Source: Nitrososphaera sp. (GTDB taxonomy: Archaea > Thermoproteota > Nitrososphaeria > Nitrososphaerales > Nitrososphaeraceae). From it: a DNA stretch of 48,991 nucleotides. The first letter of the stretch is position 1. Every line of letters begins with the position of its first letter. The translations under genes were made by a program, and so were the position numbers. This document shows, piece after piece, positions 1 through 7,952 of this stretch. The stretch lies in the NCBI RefSeq assembly GCF_013388945.1, contig NZ_JACAEH010000020.1, positions 1 through 48,991 of the forward strand, given 5' to 3'. Under the pieces are notes generated by a model that saw nothing but the letters and a program-made list of their open reading frames with translations, had not been told where the DNA came from and searched no databases.

Positions 1-1
1 G

Positions 2-997
2 CTGCGCGCGCTTCGCATAAGCGTTGACGTGCCCGGGTACGACGTGCTCCAGCTGACCATCGACAGGAACCTGCTTGACGCAAGGGCTTCCGGCAAGGAC
101 ATGCCGTTTTCGATACGCGCCGGCAGCAGCACGCTCAGCTACGACGAGACTGGCGCCGATCCAGAGAGCAGGTCCCTGAGGGTAACCGTGCCTGCAGGCA
201 CAGAGTCCATAATCATCAGGGGCAACGCGGTTGCCGCAGAGCCGCTCGGATACCAGAGCGCGTACTCGACCCTGAACGAGGCGGCATCAGTCATCGCCTC
301 GTACAAGGCAAAAGGCGTCGTGACAGGCGAGGCCGATGACCTGCTTTTGCAGGCAACAGACGCCGCGTACCTTGGCAAGTACCACTTTGCTACCGACCTT
401 GCAGGCGAGGCCATCGAGGCCGCGCATAGGGCCGACAGGATTGCAGTCGTCGCCAATACAGTCATGAACGAGGCCGAGACTTCCATCATGGCGACAAAGA
501 CGCTTGGAGGCGACGTCTCACAGGCAGAGGAGCTGCTTGATCACACAAAGGAGGTCTACTCGTACGGAGGCTATGAAGAGGCCCTGAACCTTGCCAACTA
601 TGCAAGGGACGCCGCGACGACGAAGATAAACCCCTTCCTGATAGTCGCCGCAATTGGGATGTCCGCTGCTGCGGTGCTGTATGTGCTGTACAGGAGGCTG
701 CCGGGCGCAGGAAAGGCTCCCGCGCAGGAAAGCGTCGTCCAGGACGACGGCTCCAACCTCCAGTCAGTGTTTGTGGAAAAGCCCCACCTGAGAGAGGACG
801 ACAGGATGGTCCTCAAGTACATAGTCGACAGGGGCGGCGAGGCGCTCCTGGCGGAGATAAGAAACAAGTTCGGCCTTCCAAAGAGCACCGCATGGAGGCT
901 GATGAGGCGGCTTGAGCGCGAGGAGCTTGTCGAGATAACAAAGTTCGGCAACCAGAACATGGTGCGGTACAAGCTAAAGCCTGAAGCGCATCAGTAA
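2..997 (+). CDS. Membrane-anchored winged-helix protein, 5' end cut off by window
   Basis: The frame is open to the left edge of the window, so the GTG at 29 is probably internal and the gene is partial. Most of the visible protein is extracytoplasmic-looking and helical. Numbered from the GTG, one membrane helix (about residues 205-225, INPFLIVAAIGMSAAAVLYV) is followed by a basic stretch and a C-terminal winged helix (about 258-318, with KSTAWRLMRRLEREELVEI as recognition helix and wing). The arrangement, outside domain, one TM and cytoplasmic wHTH, resembles archaeal one-component membrane regulators. Its ligand is unknown. The membrane-plus-wHTH reading is secure; the sensor role is inference. 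Confidence 0.8.
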   Translation: MRALRISVDVPGYDVLQLTIDRNLLDARASGKDMPFSIRAGSSTLSYDETGADPESRSLRVTVPAGTESIIIRGNAVAAEPLGYQSAYSTLNEAASVIASYKAKGVVTGEADDLLLQATDAAYLGKYHFATDLAGEAIEAAHRADRIAVVANTVMNEAETSIMATKTLGGDVSQAEELLDHTKEVYSYGGYEEALNLANYARDAATTKINPFLIVAAIGMSAAAVLYVLYRRLPGAGKAPAQESVVQDDGSNLQSVFVEKPHLREDDRMVLKYIVDRGGEALLAEIRNKFGLPKSTAWRLMRRLEREELVEITKFGNQNMVRYKLKPEAHQ

Positions 998-1031
998 AAA
1001 AGAAAAAAGATGGGCCGGGCCCGTTGGGCCC
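995..1031 (-). terminator. Hairpin plus oligo-T terminator of the surface protein gene
   Basis: Read on the minus strand just past the stop of the gene at 1041-3200, GGGCCC-AAC-GGGCCC (1017-1031) forms a hairpin and is followed by two T6 runs (995-1011). Oligo-T tracts terminate archaeal RNA polymerase; the hairpin is a bonus. Confidence 0.5.
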
Positions 1032-1040
1032 TTTATTCCA

Positions 1041-3200
1041 TCAAGGTGTTGTTGTCTCTGGCGTAGTCGATGTGGTGTTCTCTGGCAGTACTGGTGTCGT
1101 GGCCTCGGATCCAGGCAGAGTGGCTGACGCTCCTCCTTCAGGAGTCGTTGTCTCTGGTGTCGTGACTTCTGGCGGTGTGACAGTTGCTCCTGCCGCTGCC
1201 TCTATGGTAAAGCTCGCAGATGCAGAGACTCCTGTCGCGTCTTGCGCCAGTATCTCGTGCGAACCTTCTGCAGCGTCTGCAGGAATGGTCGCAGTTGCAG
1301 AGAAGGCGCCGGTCGCGTCAGCAGTTGCTGGACTTGCGTCCACCGGCACTCCGTCGAACATCAGGTCGACAGTTGCGTTGGCGCCAAACCCTGAGCCGTC
1401 TATTGTCACCGAGCTTCCTGCAGCCCCTGACGTTACGTCAAGGGTCAATGTAGCAGCTGCGGTTGCCTCTGGTGTCGTTATGGCAGGCGGCGTAGGTGTG
1501 ACAGTCTCAGGAGCTGGGGTTGTTGTCTCTGGTGTTGTCGGTGCCGGGGTAGCAGGTGTTGCAGGGGTCGGTGCTGCTTCTCCGGTCACGGTTCCCGTTA
1601 CGGCAAAGTTCGTGACCATGCTGTTGCCCGAACCGTCGGTTGCAGTCAGCTGGTGGTCACCCGGTGCCGCGTCGGCAGGTATCGATACTTGCGCAGAGAA
1701 CGAGCCGGTTGGGTCGGTTGTTATTGGGTCTGTGACGATTGGTGCGCCATCGAAGGCAAGGGTTATGCTCTGGTCTCCCGCAAAGTCCACTCCGCTTACC
1801 GTCACCTGGCTCCCTGCAATGGCAGATTCGGGTATGATGGTGACTGTAGCGCGCGTTACTGTCGGAACGGCCTCAGTCGGCGCGGGTGTTGTTGTCTCTG
1901 GTGCTATAGGTGTCGGCGTGATGGGTGCTGGCGGTACCGTCGTCTCTGGTGTTATCGGTGCAGGCGCTGGCGGCACTGTTGTCTCTGGTGTTATCGGCGC
2001 AGGTGTGGGCAGTGTTACGCTTCCTTCAGCAGCAAAGGTGACTTGTACCGTTATGGTAAAGGTCTCGCCTTCTGCCTCGGACGCGGCTTCTTCCTCAGGT
2101 GCCGGAGTTACTTCTTCCGGAGCTGGTGCTGGTGCGAACGGCTCTGGTGTGATTGGTTCAGGCTCTGCCTCTTCCGGCGTTGTCAGGTTGCCTTCCGGAG
2201 CTGGTGTCATTTCTTCTCCGGGTAGCGGCGTTATTTCACCGGGTACTTCTGGTGTAGTCAGGTTGTCTTCTGGAGTTGTCGATTCTTCAGGTGCGGGCTC
2301 TGTTGGAGCCGGGAACTGGGTTGGTGTTATGGTAGAGGTTGGGGAAGTCTCTTCAGGCGTGGTTGTTTCCTCGCCCGGAGCCGGCATGGTCTCTTCTTCC
2401 GTAGGCGTTCCCATCGACTGGTTGACAGACATGCCCTGTACCGTCAGCCCAGTGCCTTCGATGATGAGGTTTGCCCACGAGCCTGTCGCCGGCGAGAACG
2501 TCACGGCATTGAAGAATCCGTCGCTGCCGTCTTCTCTCTCCGGAGCTATCGGCTCGACAGAGCCATCAGGCTCTACAGAGAACGTTGCCACCACCTTGGC
2601 TGTGGGGTTTGCACCTTCCAATCCCTGCTCAAAGTCCATGTTCTCTATCTTCAGCCCTGCCCCTTCTATGGTAACAGTACCTTCAGAGTCAGGGGTTGGA
2701 GACATGGTCATTGAAGTGGAGAACATCCCTTCAGGATTTTCTTCCGTCATTGCGCCTTCCGGCTCTTCGCTCGGTGTTGTCTCTTCCTCACCGGGTGCCG
2801 GCGACGGCACGCCAAACGGTGTTGGCTCCTCGCTCGGTGTCTCTTCTTCAGGTGCCTGCACCGCGAATGGCTCGGGCTCTTCCGGCGTTGTCAGGTTGCC
2901 TTCCGGAGCTGGTGTCATTTCTTCTCCGGGTAGCGGCGTTATTTCACCTGGTGTAGTTGTGTCTTCACCTGGTGCCGGTGTCTCTTCACCGGGTAATGGC
3001 GTCTCTTCACCTGGTGCTGGTTCCTCAGTCGTCTCGTTCTGCGCCTCCTCACCCGGCAGGGTGGGAGCTGGGAACTGCACCGGGGTTGTATCGTACGATT
3101 GGCCGCTGGCCGCAAAGCTTGGCACCATAACCATTCCGATTATGGCTGCGCCAACTACGGCTACCAACGCCAACTGGAGTTTGTTGTCAAAGATTCCCAT
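1041..3200 (-). CDS. Large Pro/Thr/Glu-rich secreted or surface protein with Ig-like (IPT/TIG-type) domains
   Basis: 719 residues. An N-terminal hydrophobic segment (about residues 9-30, LALVAVVGAAIIGMVMVPSF, ending in A-A) is a signal peptide or anchor. Residues about 35-100 and 260-350 are low-complexity repeats of the type PGEETPLPGEE and TTPEE. At about 445-530 and 575-660 are two beta-sandwich repeats containing GSQVTVSGVDF and GSSVTIDGSGF, typical of IPT/TIG or similar Ig-like folds. The opposite strand is open through the whole gene but encodes only a low-complexity mirror, so I take the minus strand as real. It is likely an exported cell-surface or S-layer-associated protein. Internal DNA repeats make its length likely to vary. 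Confidence 0.8.
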   Translation of the reverse strand: MGIFDNKLQLALVAVVGAAIIGMVMVPSFAASGQSYDTTPVQFPAPTLPGEEAQNETTEEPAPGEETPLPGEETPAPGEDTTTPGEITPLPGEEMTPAPEGNLTTPEEPEPFAVQAPEEETPSEEPTPFGVPSPAPGEEETTPSEEPEGAMTEENPEGMFSTSMTMSPTPDSEGTVTIEGAGLKIENMDFEQGLEGANPTAKVVATFSVEPDGSVEPIAPEREDGSDGFFNAVTFSPATGSWANLIIEGTGLTVQGMSVNQSMGTPTEEETMPAPGEETTTPEETSPTSTITPTQFPAPTEPAPEESTTPEDNLTTPEVPGEITPLPGEEMTPAPEGNLTTPEEAEPEPITPEPFAPAPAPEEVTPAPEEEAASEAEGETFTITVQVTFAAEGSVTLPTPAPITPETTVPPAPAPITPETTVPPAPITPTPIAPETTTPAPTEAVPTVTRATVTIIPESAIAGSQVTVSGVDFAGDQSITLAFDGAPIVTDPITTDPTGSFSAQVSIPADAAPGDHQLTATDGSGNSMVTNFAVTGTVTGEAAPTPATPATPAPTTPETTTPAPETVTPTPPAITTPEATAAATLTLDVTSGAAGSSVTIDGSGFGANATVDLMFDGVPVDASPATADATGAFSATATIPADAAEGSHEILAQDATGVSASASFTIEAAAGATVTPPEVTTPETTTPEGGASATLPGSEATTPVLPENTTSTTPETTTP
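2169..2240. repeat. 72-bp direct repeat, copy 1
   Basis: Identical to 2877-2948, inside the surface protein gene. It encodes one PGEE/TTPEE low-complexity unit. The spacing is 708 bp, a multiple of three, so recombination between the copies would keep the frame. Confidence 0.85.
2877..2948. repeat. 72-bp direct repeat, copy 2
   Basis: Second identical copy of the repeat at 2169-2240, same orientation. Confidence 0.85.
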
Positions 3201-3308
3201 GTGCGTTCAGCATATTTTTAACAAGAATTCGAGTTAAGGGACTCCACGGATAGAAGGTTCCATCACGAAGGGCGCAAGATTCTCACTTGCCCATCATACA
3301 GAGAGCGG

Positions 3309-3647
3309 TTACTTGCCGAGAATCGACTGGAGGAGCACGAACAGGGGCTTCATCTTTGAAGGGGAGCCGGCGAGGTCAAGTTTTGTGTCAGAGAGGACGG
3401 AAATCGTGGCAGTTCCGAGAAGGAACCCCTTTTCCTTATACTGGAGCTCGCTTATCGAGTCGAGCCTCTTGCTTATCATGTCGTCTGACCGGAACAAAAG
3501 CCCGCGCCTAGAATACAGCATGAAGCGCCGGTCTGTTACTATCACCCGGTACCTTTTTTCTCCAAACAGCACGTCGTCGTCGCTCATGAACTCTATGTTC
3601 TCCGACGGGAGAATAAAGTCTGCAAGTGCCACGTGGTGAATAAACAT
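3309..3647 (-). CDS. PH-domain-like small protein
   Basis: 112 residues, a single compact domain with alternating beta strands (DDVLFGEKRYRVIVTDRRFM, then LYSRRGLLFRSDDMISKRL) ending in an amphipathic helix. This pattern fits bacterial/archaeal PH (bPH, YdbT-like) proteins: short beta-barrel, conserved hydrophobic VTDRR strand, C-terminal helix. The plus strand is also open here (3313-3639), but that translation has no such order. The function of these domains in archaea is mostly unknown; lipid or peptide binding at the membrane is the family expectation. Confidence 0.65.
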   Translation of the reverse strand: MFIHHVALADFILPSENIEFMSDDDVLFGEKRYRVIVTDRRFMLYSRRGLLFRSDDMISKRLDSISELQYKEKGFLLGTATISVLSDTKLDLAGSPSKMKPLFVLLQSILGK

Positions 3648-3821
3648 CGATAGCCTTTATCAGCAGGGGTCATCAGGGTTTGGCAATATGGACAAGAATC
3701 CAGACCCTGATTTGCCGGACTCTCAGCATTTCCGGAAAAAGATCCGGAAGATAGATCCGATGCACGGTTATAGAGCTCTTGCAGGCAAGCCGTATATCCT
3801 CGCAGTGGCCGGTAGCGCAGC

Positions 3822-4010
3822 ATGGAGCAAAAAGACTTGCAGAGGCTCCTTGAAAAGAGATGGAAGCGCTACAGGGCGCGCCAGAGACGCAGCCAGTGGA
3901 AGGCCGGAATCGCGCTTGCAGCCATCAGGGCGGCAGGAACAGGCGCAGGGTTGTTGAGGAAAATCCGCGTACTAAGGCAGGCACGGAAAGAAAGCGTGGC
4001 GGTAGAATAA
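3822..4010 (+). CDS. Possible small very basic protein
   Basis: 62 residues, rich in Arg/Lys/Gln (RLLEKRWKRYRARQRRSQ), followed by a short Ala-rich helix. A TATA-like box (TATATC at 3792) lies 30 nt before the ATG, which fits a leaderless start. Another frame from ATG 3688 (89 residues, with its own weak TATA) runs over the same bases. I prefer the 3822 frame because its composition is more protein-like, but neither can be proven by eye. No known domain seen. Confidence 0.35.
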   Translation: MEQKDLQRLLEKRWKRYRARQRRSQWKAGIALAAIRAAGTGAGLLRKIRVLRQARKESVAVE

Positions 4011-4151
4011 CGGCCTTTCGGGGTTTTTGCCCCATCCTAGAGGGTTTGAGGGTTCTGGGCCCCATTCTTGCAGGCAGATCCTAATTAATGATTCGATTCT
4101 TGGCTGAAATTACCAATTTCTTTTTATTTTACCCCGCAAGAGTATAGGGAA

Positions 4152-4991
4152 ATGGTAAAGGATATTGTTGTAGTGGCAAATGACATAAAACTTTACTATA
4201 AGGGCTTTGAATTGGCGCTTAACAGGGATAACCTTGACGATGCGATACATTACCTCAAGGAGATCCAGCGCGAAGTCAACGACTATCTCGATTACATGCA
4301 GGTAAAGAAGGAGCGCGCGGCCGTTGAAGAGGCGGTGAGAAAGAACCTCAAAGAAGCGCTCAAGGAGCACAAGACCCACGTCAAGAAGCTAAAGCGCGAG
4401 CTCAAGAAGCACAGGTTCCCGCTTTCTGCCACGCCTGACGAATCCAAAACAGCCAAGAAGCGGTCAAAGGTCACCACCGTGTTCCCGACGATACTCAAGG
4501 CCGTGCAGATCTCCCGGTCAAACCCCGAGAAAGAGCCCGAAGATGGCGAGCCGCTTGCAAGCGTGCCTGTCGACCCTGCAGAGCTGAGAAAGCCGGTGGT
4601 CGTGTCCAACACTGGCGAGGAGATGCAGGACCAGGACGGCGAGCCGGAAGAACCGGCAGGGCCTGTTGAAGCAAAGGAATCTGAAACCATCGGCGCGCCT
4701 GTAAAGATGGTTCCGGAAAAGGCCCCGGCGGAAAACCCCGGCGAGGTCCAGATCCAGCGCGCAGACCGCGAAAAGCTCGCCAAGGTGGCAGACGTGACCG
4801 GCTCCCTGAGCCTTTCGCAGTGGTCAGAGATCCTGGGATTTCGGCGCTCCTCTTCTGCGCACCAGTTCCTTGAGCGGATGAGCGAGAAGGGGCTTGTCGA
4901 CCTGCAAAAAAGCATGGAAGGCGTAGAGGTCAGGCTCAATGCCAAGGGCAGGAGCGCGCTCGAGTCGGTCGAGGTAGCCGGCGCCAGGTAG
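4152..4991 (+). CDS. Coiled-coil protein with C-terminal winged helix
   Basis: 279 residues. Residues 1-90 are helical and charged, probably coiled coil (LKEALKEHKTHVKKLKRELK). Residues about 110-200 are an acidic Pro/Glu-rich linker. The last 70 residues form a wHTH (DVTGSLSLSQWSEILGFRRS, then HQFLERMSEKGLVDL). The box TTTTTATTTTA lies about 27 nt upstream of the ATG, fitting a leaderless transcript. It is probably a thaumarchaeal DNA-binding or chromatin-associated factor; I do not recognise a named family. Confidence 0.7.
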   Translation: MVKDIVVVANDIKLYYKGFELALNRDNLDDAIHYLKEIQREVNDYLDYMQVKKERAAVEEAVRKNLKEALKEHKTHVKKLKRELKKHRFPLSATPDESKTAKKRSKVTTVFPTILKAVQISRSNPEKEPEDGEPLASVPVDPAELRKPVVVSNTGEEMQDQDGEPEEPAGPVEAKESETIGAPVKMVPEKAPAENPGEVQIQRADREKLAKVADVTGSLSLSQWSEILGFRRSSSAHQFLERMSEKGLVDLQKSMEGVEVRLNAKGRSALESVEVAGAR

Positions 4992-5027
4992 TTTTTCGCA
5001 AAGCTGAATACACGCCTGAGTGCAGCT

Positions 5028-5480
5028 GTGCATGTGCCGTTCAAGTACGTCGACGATGGTCACAGGATAGGCATGATAGAGGACGTGATGTCCCACGCAA
5101 GGCAGGTCTTTGAGCAGGGGCTGCAGCTTGAGGCCATACTCCTTGCCCACGAGTACCTCGAGCAAAAGCTCAACGCGCTGCACAGGAAGGCCTACGGCCC
5201 TGACACGATACACAGGAGGTTCAAGCAGCTGATAGACATGTTCAGGTCAGAAGGCCTGCTGCGGGCGGAGGACTATGCCGTCCTGAACGAGTTCAACAGG
5301 CTTCGCAACGTCAACGCAAACCAGATCCTGGATTTTTCGCTCACGCTTCGGGGCGCAAAAAAAGGCGACATGATAAAGGCGATGGATTTGGCCGTCGAGT
5401 CTGAGCAGATTATATCAAGGCTGTCGCAGGAAAGCGGAGAAAGACCGCGAAAAAGCAGGAAAAAGCCTCGCCACGGCTGA
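5028..5480 (+). CDS. All-helical HEPN-like protein with degenerate motif
   Basis: 150 residues from a GTG. The helices (ARQVFEQGLQLEAILLAHEY, then FKQLIDMFRSEGLLRAEDY) and the motif FNRLRNVNANQIL look like a HEPN/DUF4145-type domain, in which RN-x3-H would be the RNase motif. Here the histidine position reads Asn, so catalysis is doubtful. The C-terminus is a basic tail (RPRKSRKKPRHG). It starts 36 nt after the preceding wHTH gene and may be co-transcribed with it. The HEPN link is inference. Confidence 0.6.
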   Translation: MHVPFKYVDDGHRIGMIEDVMSHARQVFEQGLQLEAILLAHEYLEQKLNALHRKAYGPDTIHRRFKQLIDMFRSEGLLRAEDYAVLNEFNRLRNVNANQILDFSLTLRGAKKGDMIKAMDLAVESEQIISRLSQESGERPRKSRKKPRHG

Positions 5481-5555
5481 CATGACAAAAAAGACAGCTG
5501 CCTAGGCTGCCCATACGCGGGCAGTGCTGAAAAAAAGGCAACCTTGGGATATGGT

Positions 5556-5768
5556 CTAGATTTTCGCCGCAGTGGCAAAACGCGGGCCGACGCTTTCAAT
5601 CCTTACCTTGCACTTGTCGCCCACCTTGCCGCCCTTGACGAATATCACAAAGCCTTGTACCCTTGCGATTCCGTCGCCTTTGCGGCTGATCTCTGTCACT
5701 TCGACGTCATACTCTTTGCCCTGCTCTACTGGTTTTGGGCCACCAAAGTCGCCTCTTCCGTAACTCAT
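5556..5768 (-). CDS. Stand-alone TRAM domain protein
   Basis: 70 residues, almost entirely one TRAM domain: VEQGKEYDVEVTEISRKGDG, then IARVQGFVIFVKGGKVGD. TRAM is an OB-like RNA-binding fold found in tRNA modification enzymes. Single-domain archaeal versions are thought to act as RNA chaperones (cold-shock-protein-like). The minus-strand TATA box TATATATTAG lies about 25-30 nt before the ATG, and the gene is monocistronic. Family call is firm. Confidence 0.92.
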   Translation of the reverse strand: MSYGRGDFGGPKPVEQGKEYDVEVTEISRKGDGIARVQGFVIFVKGGKVGDKCKVRIESVGPRFATAAKI

Positions 5769-5920
5769 TAGCCGGCGTGAGGGCTTTCCCTAATATATAC
5801 TGGACAGAAAGCCCTTGGCTAACAATCGCACCTGGTGCGAGGTACAGAGACCGGGAATATAGCGAAAATACTGTCGGGTTAAATCCGATGGCGGCCTAAA
5901 ATACGCAGGCAACGCTTGAG

Positions 5921-6085
5921 ATGAACGCCCCTCGGCGCAAACCTGCGTGTGTGCACCAGTGCACCAAGTGCGGCCTGATATACCAGTGCGGCGAAGCGCG
6001 GTGCGGCAGGCCCTTTTACAGCGGCGTCTGCGCCCAGTCCGCGGCTTTTGCCAACAAGACCAAATCGCTGTTTGCACTATCGTGA
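5921..6085 (+). CDS. 54-residue zinc-ribbon-like protein
   Basis: Short ORF with six Cys (C10, C14, C17, C23, C28, C37; core CTKCGLIYQCGEARC), suggesting one or two structural zinc sites. The box CCTAAAATACG lies 24 nt before the ATG, as expected for a leaderless archaeal gene, and the ORF fills the gap between the TRAM gene and the methyltransferase. Function unknown. The promoter position and cysteine pattern are the support. Confidence 0.6.
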   Translation: MNAPRRKPACVHQCTKCGLIYQCGEARCGRPFYSGVCAQSAAFANKTKSLFALS

Positions 6086-6127
6086 CCGGCCACAATTCTT
6101 TAATAATTTCACGCGCCTACACAAGGC

Positions 6128-6985
6128 ATGTCGTCGCCTACTCCGGAGCAGTTCAAGCAGATACAGAAGCAGGCCTGGGATACCGCCGCCGAGGGCTGGA
6201 AGAAGTGGTGGCCCATTTTTGAAAGCGGCGCCCAAAAGCTGTCCGACAGGCTGGTCGAGCTTGCCGGCATAAAGCAGGGAGACACGGTGGTCGACCTAGG
6301 AACCGGCACTGGCGAGCCTGCCGTCACGGCGGCAAAAAAAGTCCGACCCGCAGGAAAGGTGCTTGCAATAGACATCTCGGCCAAGATGCTCTCAATCGCA
6401 AAAGAGAGGGCAAAAGAGCACGGCCTTGAAAACACTGTAGAGCTTAGGGAAGGCGACGCCGAGTCTGTCGCGCTGCAAAAGAACGCGTTTAACGCAATAC
6501 TTTCAAGGTGGGGGCTCATGTTCCTGCCAAACCTGCAGGAGTCGCTCAAGTCGGTGCGCGAGGCGCTTGTGCCCGGAGGCAGGATAGCAGCAGCCGTCTG
6601 GACGGAGCCGGAAAAGGCGCCCACCATAAGCACACCCATCGGCGTTGCAAGAAAAGTCCTTGGGCTTCCGCCGATGCCGGCAAACATGCCGCCGTTCAAC
6701 CTTGCAGATGCAAAGATGCTCGAGCGCGTTTTTGCCGGCGCAGGGTTCAAGAACTTCAGGGCTGAAAAGATGACTTTGACTTTTACCTTCGGGTCTGCCG
6801 ACGAGTACTCGCGCTTTCACATGGAGATAAACGGGCCGCTTATAGCGCTGCTTGCAGACAAGCCCAGGGAAAAGCGGGAGGAGGTCTTGAATGCGATAAG
6901 AGATGCTGCCGCAAAATACGCGGGCCCTGACGGCAGGATAAAGATGGACAACGAGACGATGTGCGTCGTCGCAGAACGCGGCTAG
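6128..6985 (+). CDS. Class I SAM-dependent methyltransferase
   Basis: 285 residues. Motif I VVDLGTGTGEP (about residues 56-66) with the downstream acidic residue in VLAIDIS, motif II/III in VELREGDAESVAL, and NAILSRWGLMFL as the motif IV region. The pattern is that of the UbiE/Methyltransf_11/25 group, which methylates quinones, sterols or other small molecules. The substrate cannot be told. TTTAATAATTT lies about 28 nt before the ATG. Confidence 0.88.
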   Translation: MSSPTPEQFKQIQKQAWDTAAEGWKKWWPIFESGAQKLSDRLVELAGIKQGDTVVDLGTGTGEPAVTAAKKVRPAGKVLAIDISAKMLSIAKERAKEHGLENTVELREGDAESVALQKNAFNAILSRWGLMFLPNLQESLKSVREALVPGGRIAAAVWTEPEKAPTISTPIGVARKVLGLPPMPANMPPFNLADAKMLERVFAGAGFKNFRAEKMTLTFTFGSADEYSRFHMEINGPLIALLADKPREKREEVLNAIRDAAAKYAGPDGRIKMDNETMCVVAERG

Positions 6986-7062
6986 ATGGTCGCGCGCTAG
7001 CGAAATCTCCTCTATAGCACAACTTCAGCAGTCTTAAAAGAAATGGTGCAGGGATTCTGGTC

Positions 7063-7563
7063 ATGAAGGAGCGAACAGTAGCCCTGGTGCCGGTGATGTT
7101 GCTGGTGCTGCCTTTTGCATACGCACAGGGAGGGATGCCTGACCCCGGGATGCTGCCCGACAGTCCCTTCTATAGCTTGAAGCTGTTTGTCGAGTCCATA
7201 GGGACGACCTTTACTTTCGGGGCCGAGGCCCGGGCCGAGCGGGCGCTCGAGCTTGCAGAGGTGAGGCTGGCAGAGGCGCAGGTCATGGCAGACATGGACA
7301 AAGATGACCTGGCAGTAAAGGCAGTCGCGGATTACGAAGCCAAGATTGAAGAGGCGCATGAAAATGCTGCGGACATTGAAGATGCAGAAAAACGGGCAGA
7401 AGTAACGGACCGCATCGAGGCGGCAACGTCTGCGCACATCGATGTCTTGAATGAAGTGAAACTCAAAGTGCCGGCTTCCGCAAGGGCTGCGATTGAAGGC
7501 GCCATCGACGCGTCGATGAAGGGCGGAGAAAGCGCCACGGACGAAGACGATGAATCGGAATAG
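7063..7563 (+). CDS. Secreted DUF5667-type protein
   Basis: 166 residues. A signal peptide (residues 1-21, ending AYAQ) is followed by PGMLPDSPFYSLKLFVES and AEARAERALELAEVRLAEAQ, the hallmark of DUF5667: Pro-Asp-Ser-x-x-Tyr, then a long helical hairpin. It ends in an acidic tail. These exported proteins are common in Thaumarchaeota and their role is unknown. The box CTTAAAAG lies 31 nt before the ATG. Confidence 0.8.
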   Translation: MKERTVALVPVMLLVLPFAYAQGGMPDPGMLPDSPFYSLKLFVESIGTTFTFGAEARAERALELAEVRLAEAQVMADMDKDDLAVKAVADYEAKIEEAHENAADIEDAEKRAEVTDRIEAATSAHIDVLNEVKLKVPASARAAIEGAIDASMKGGESATDEDDESE

Positions 7564-7664
7564 TTAGGCCGATCCAGAATTGAAGTAAGTTTCCTAGCAG
7601 GCACATCTTCTCGAGCCAGATTTTCCCAGAAAGGCTAAATACTTGGAATATTGTCCACTGCGAC

Positions 7665-7943
7665 ATGGCCGAGCCTGTAATCAAATTCGACACGCAAGGA
7701 AAAGCAGCCGTCATAAGCTATAACGTTCCTGAACCGACGTCTTACTCGGGCAAGAACGTCATCGAGCTTGTCTTTCCAGACGAATATTTCACGCCAGCCG
7801 CAAAAAAAGTTCCCGAGAAAGAACGCCTGTCCGGGACCGCTTCAACCGCCAAAGTGCCGACATTCAAAACTCTGTCTGGCATAAAGTTAGGGCTAAAGTC
7901 CGCTACAGCAGCCAAGCCTTCGGCCACCGTTGCCGGAAAATAG
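7665..7943 (+). CDS. Hypothetical protein, first gene of the toxin operon
   Basis: 92 residues with a beta-rich first half (VIKFDTQGKAAVISYNVPEP) and a Lys/Ala/Thr-rich tail. The box GGCTAAATAC lies about 30 nt before the ATG. It leads an operon with the 419-residue protein (9-nt gap) and the nuclease-toxin-like protein (2-nt gap). No family recognised. Possible roles are immunity, adaptor or chaperone, but nothing in the sequence decides this. Confidence 0.65.
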   Translation: MAEPVIKFDTQGKAAVISYNVPEPTSYSGKNVIELVFPDEYFTPAAKKVPEKERLSGTASTAKVPTFKTLSGIKLGLKSATAAKPSATVAGK

Positions 7944-7952
7944 GTGGTCGTG

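Noticed and set aside
1024-3237. 737-codon plus-strand open frame
   Set aside because: Mirror of the repetitive minus-strand surface protein gene; the translation is low-complexity Gly/Val/Ser with no domain, and the minus strand has a signal peptide and Ig-like domains.
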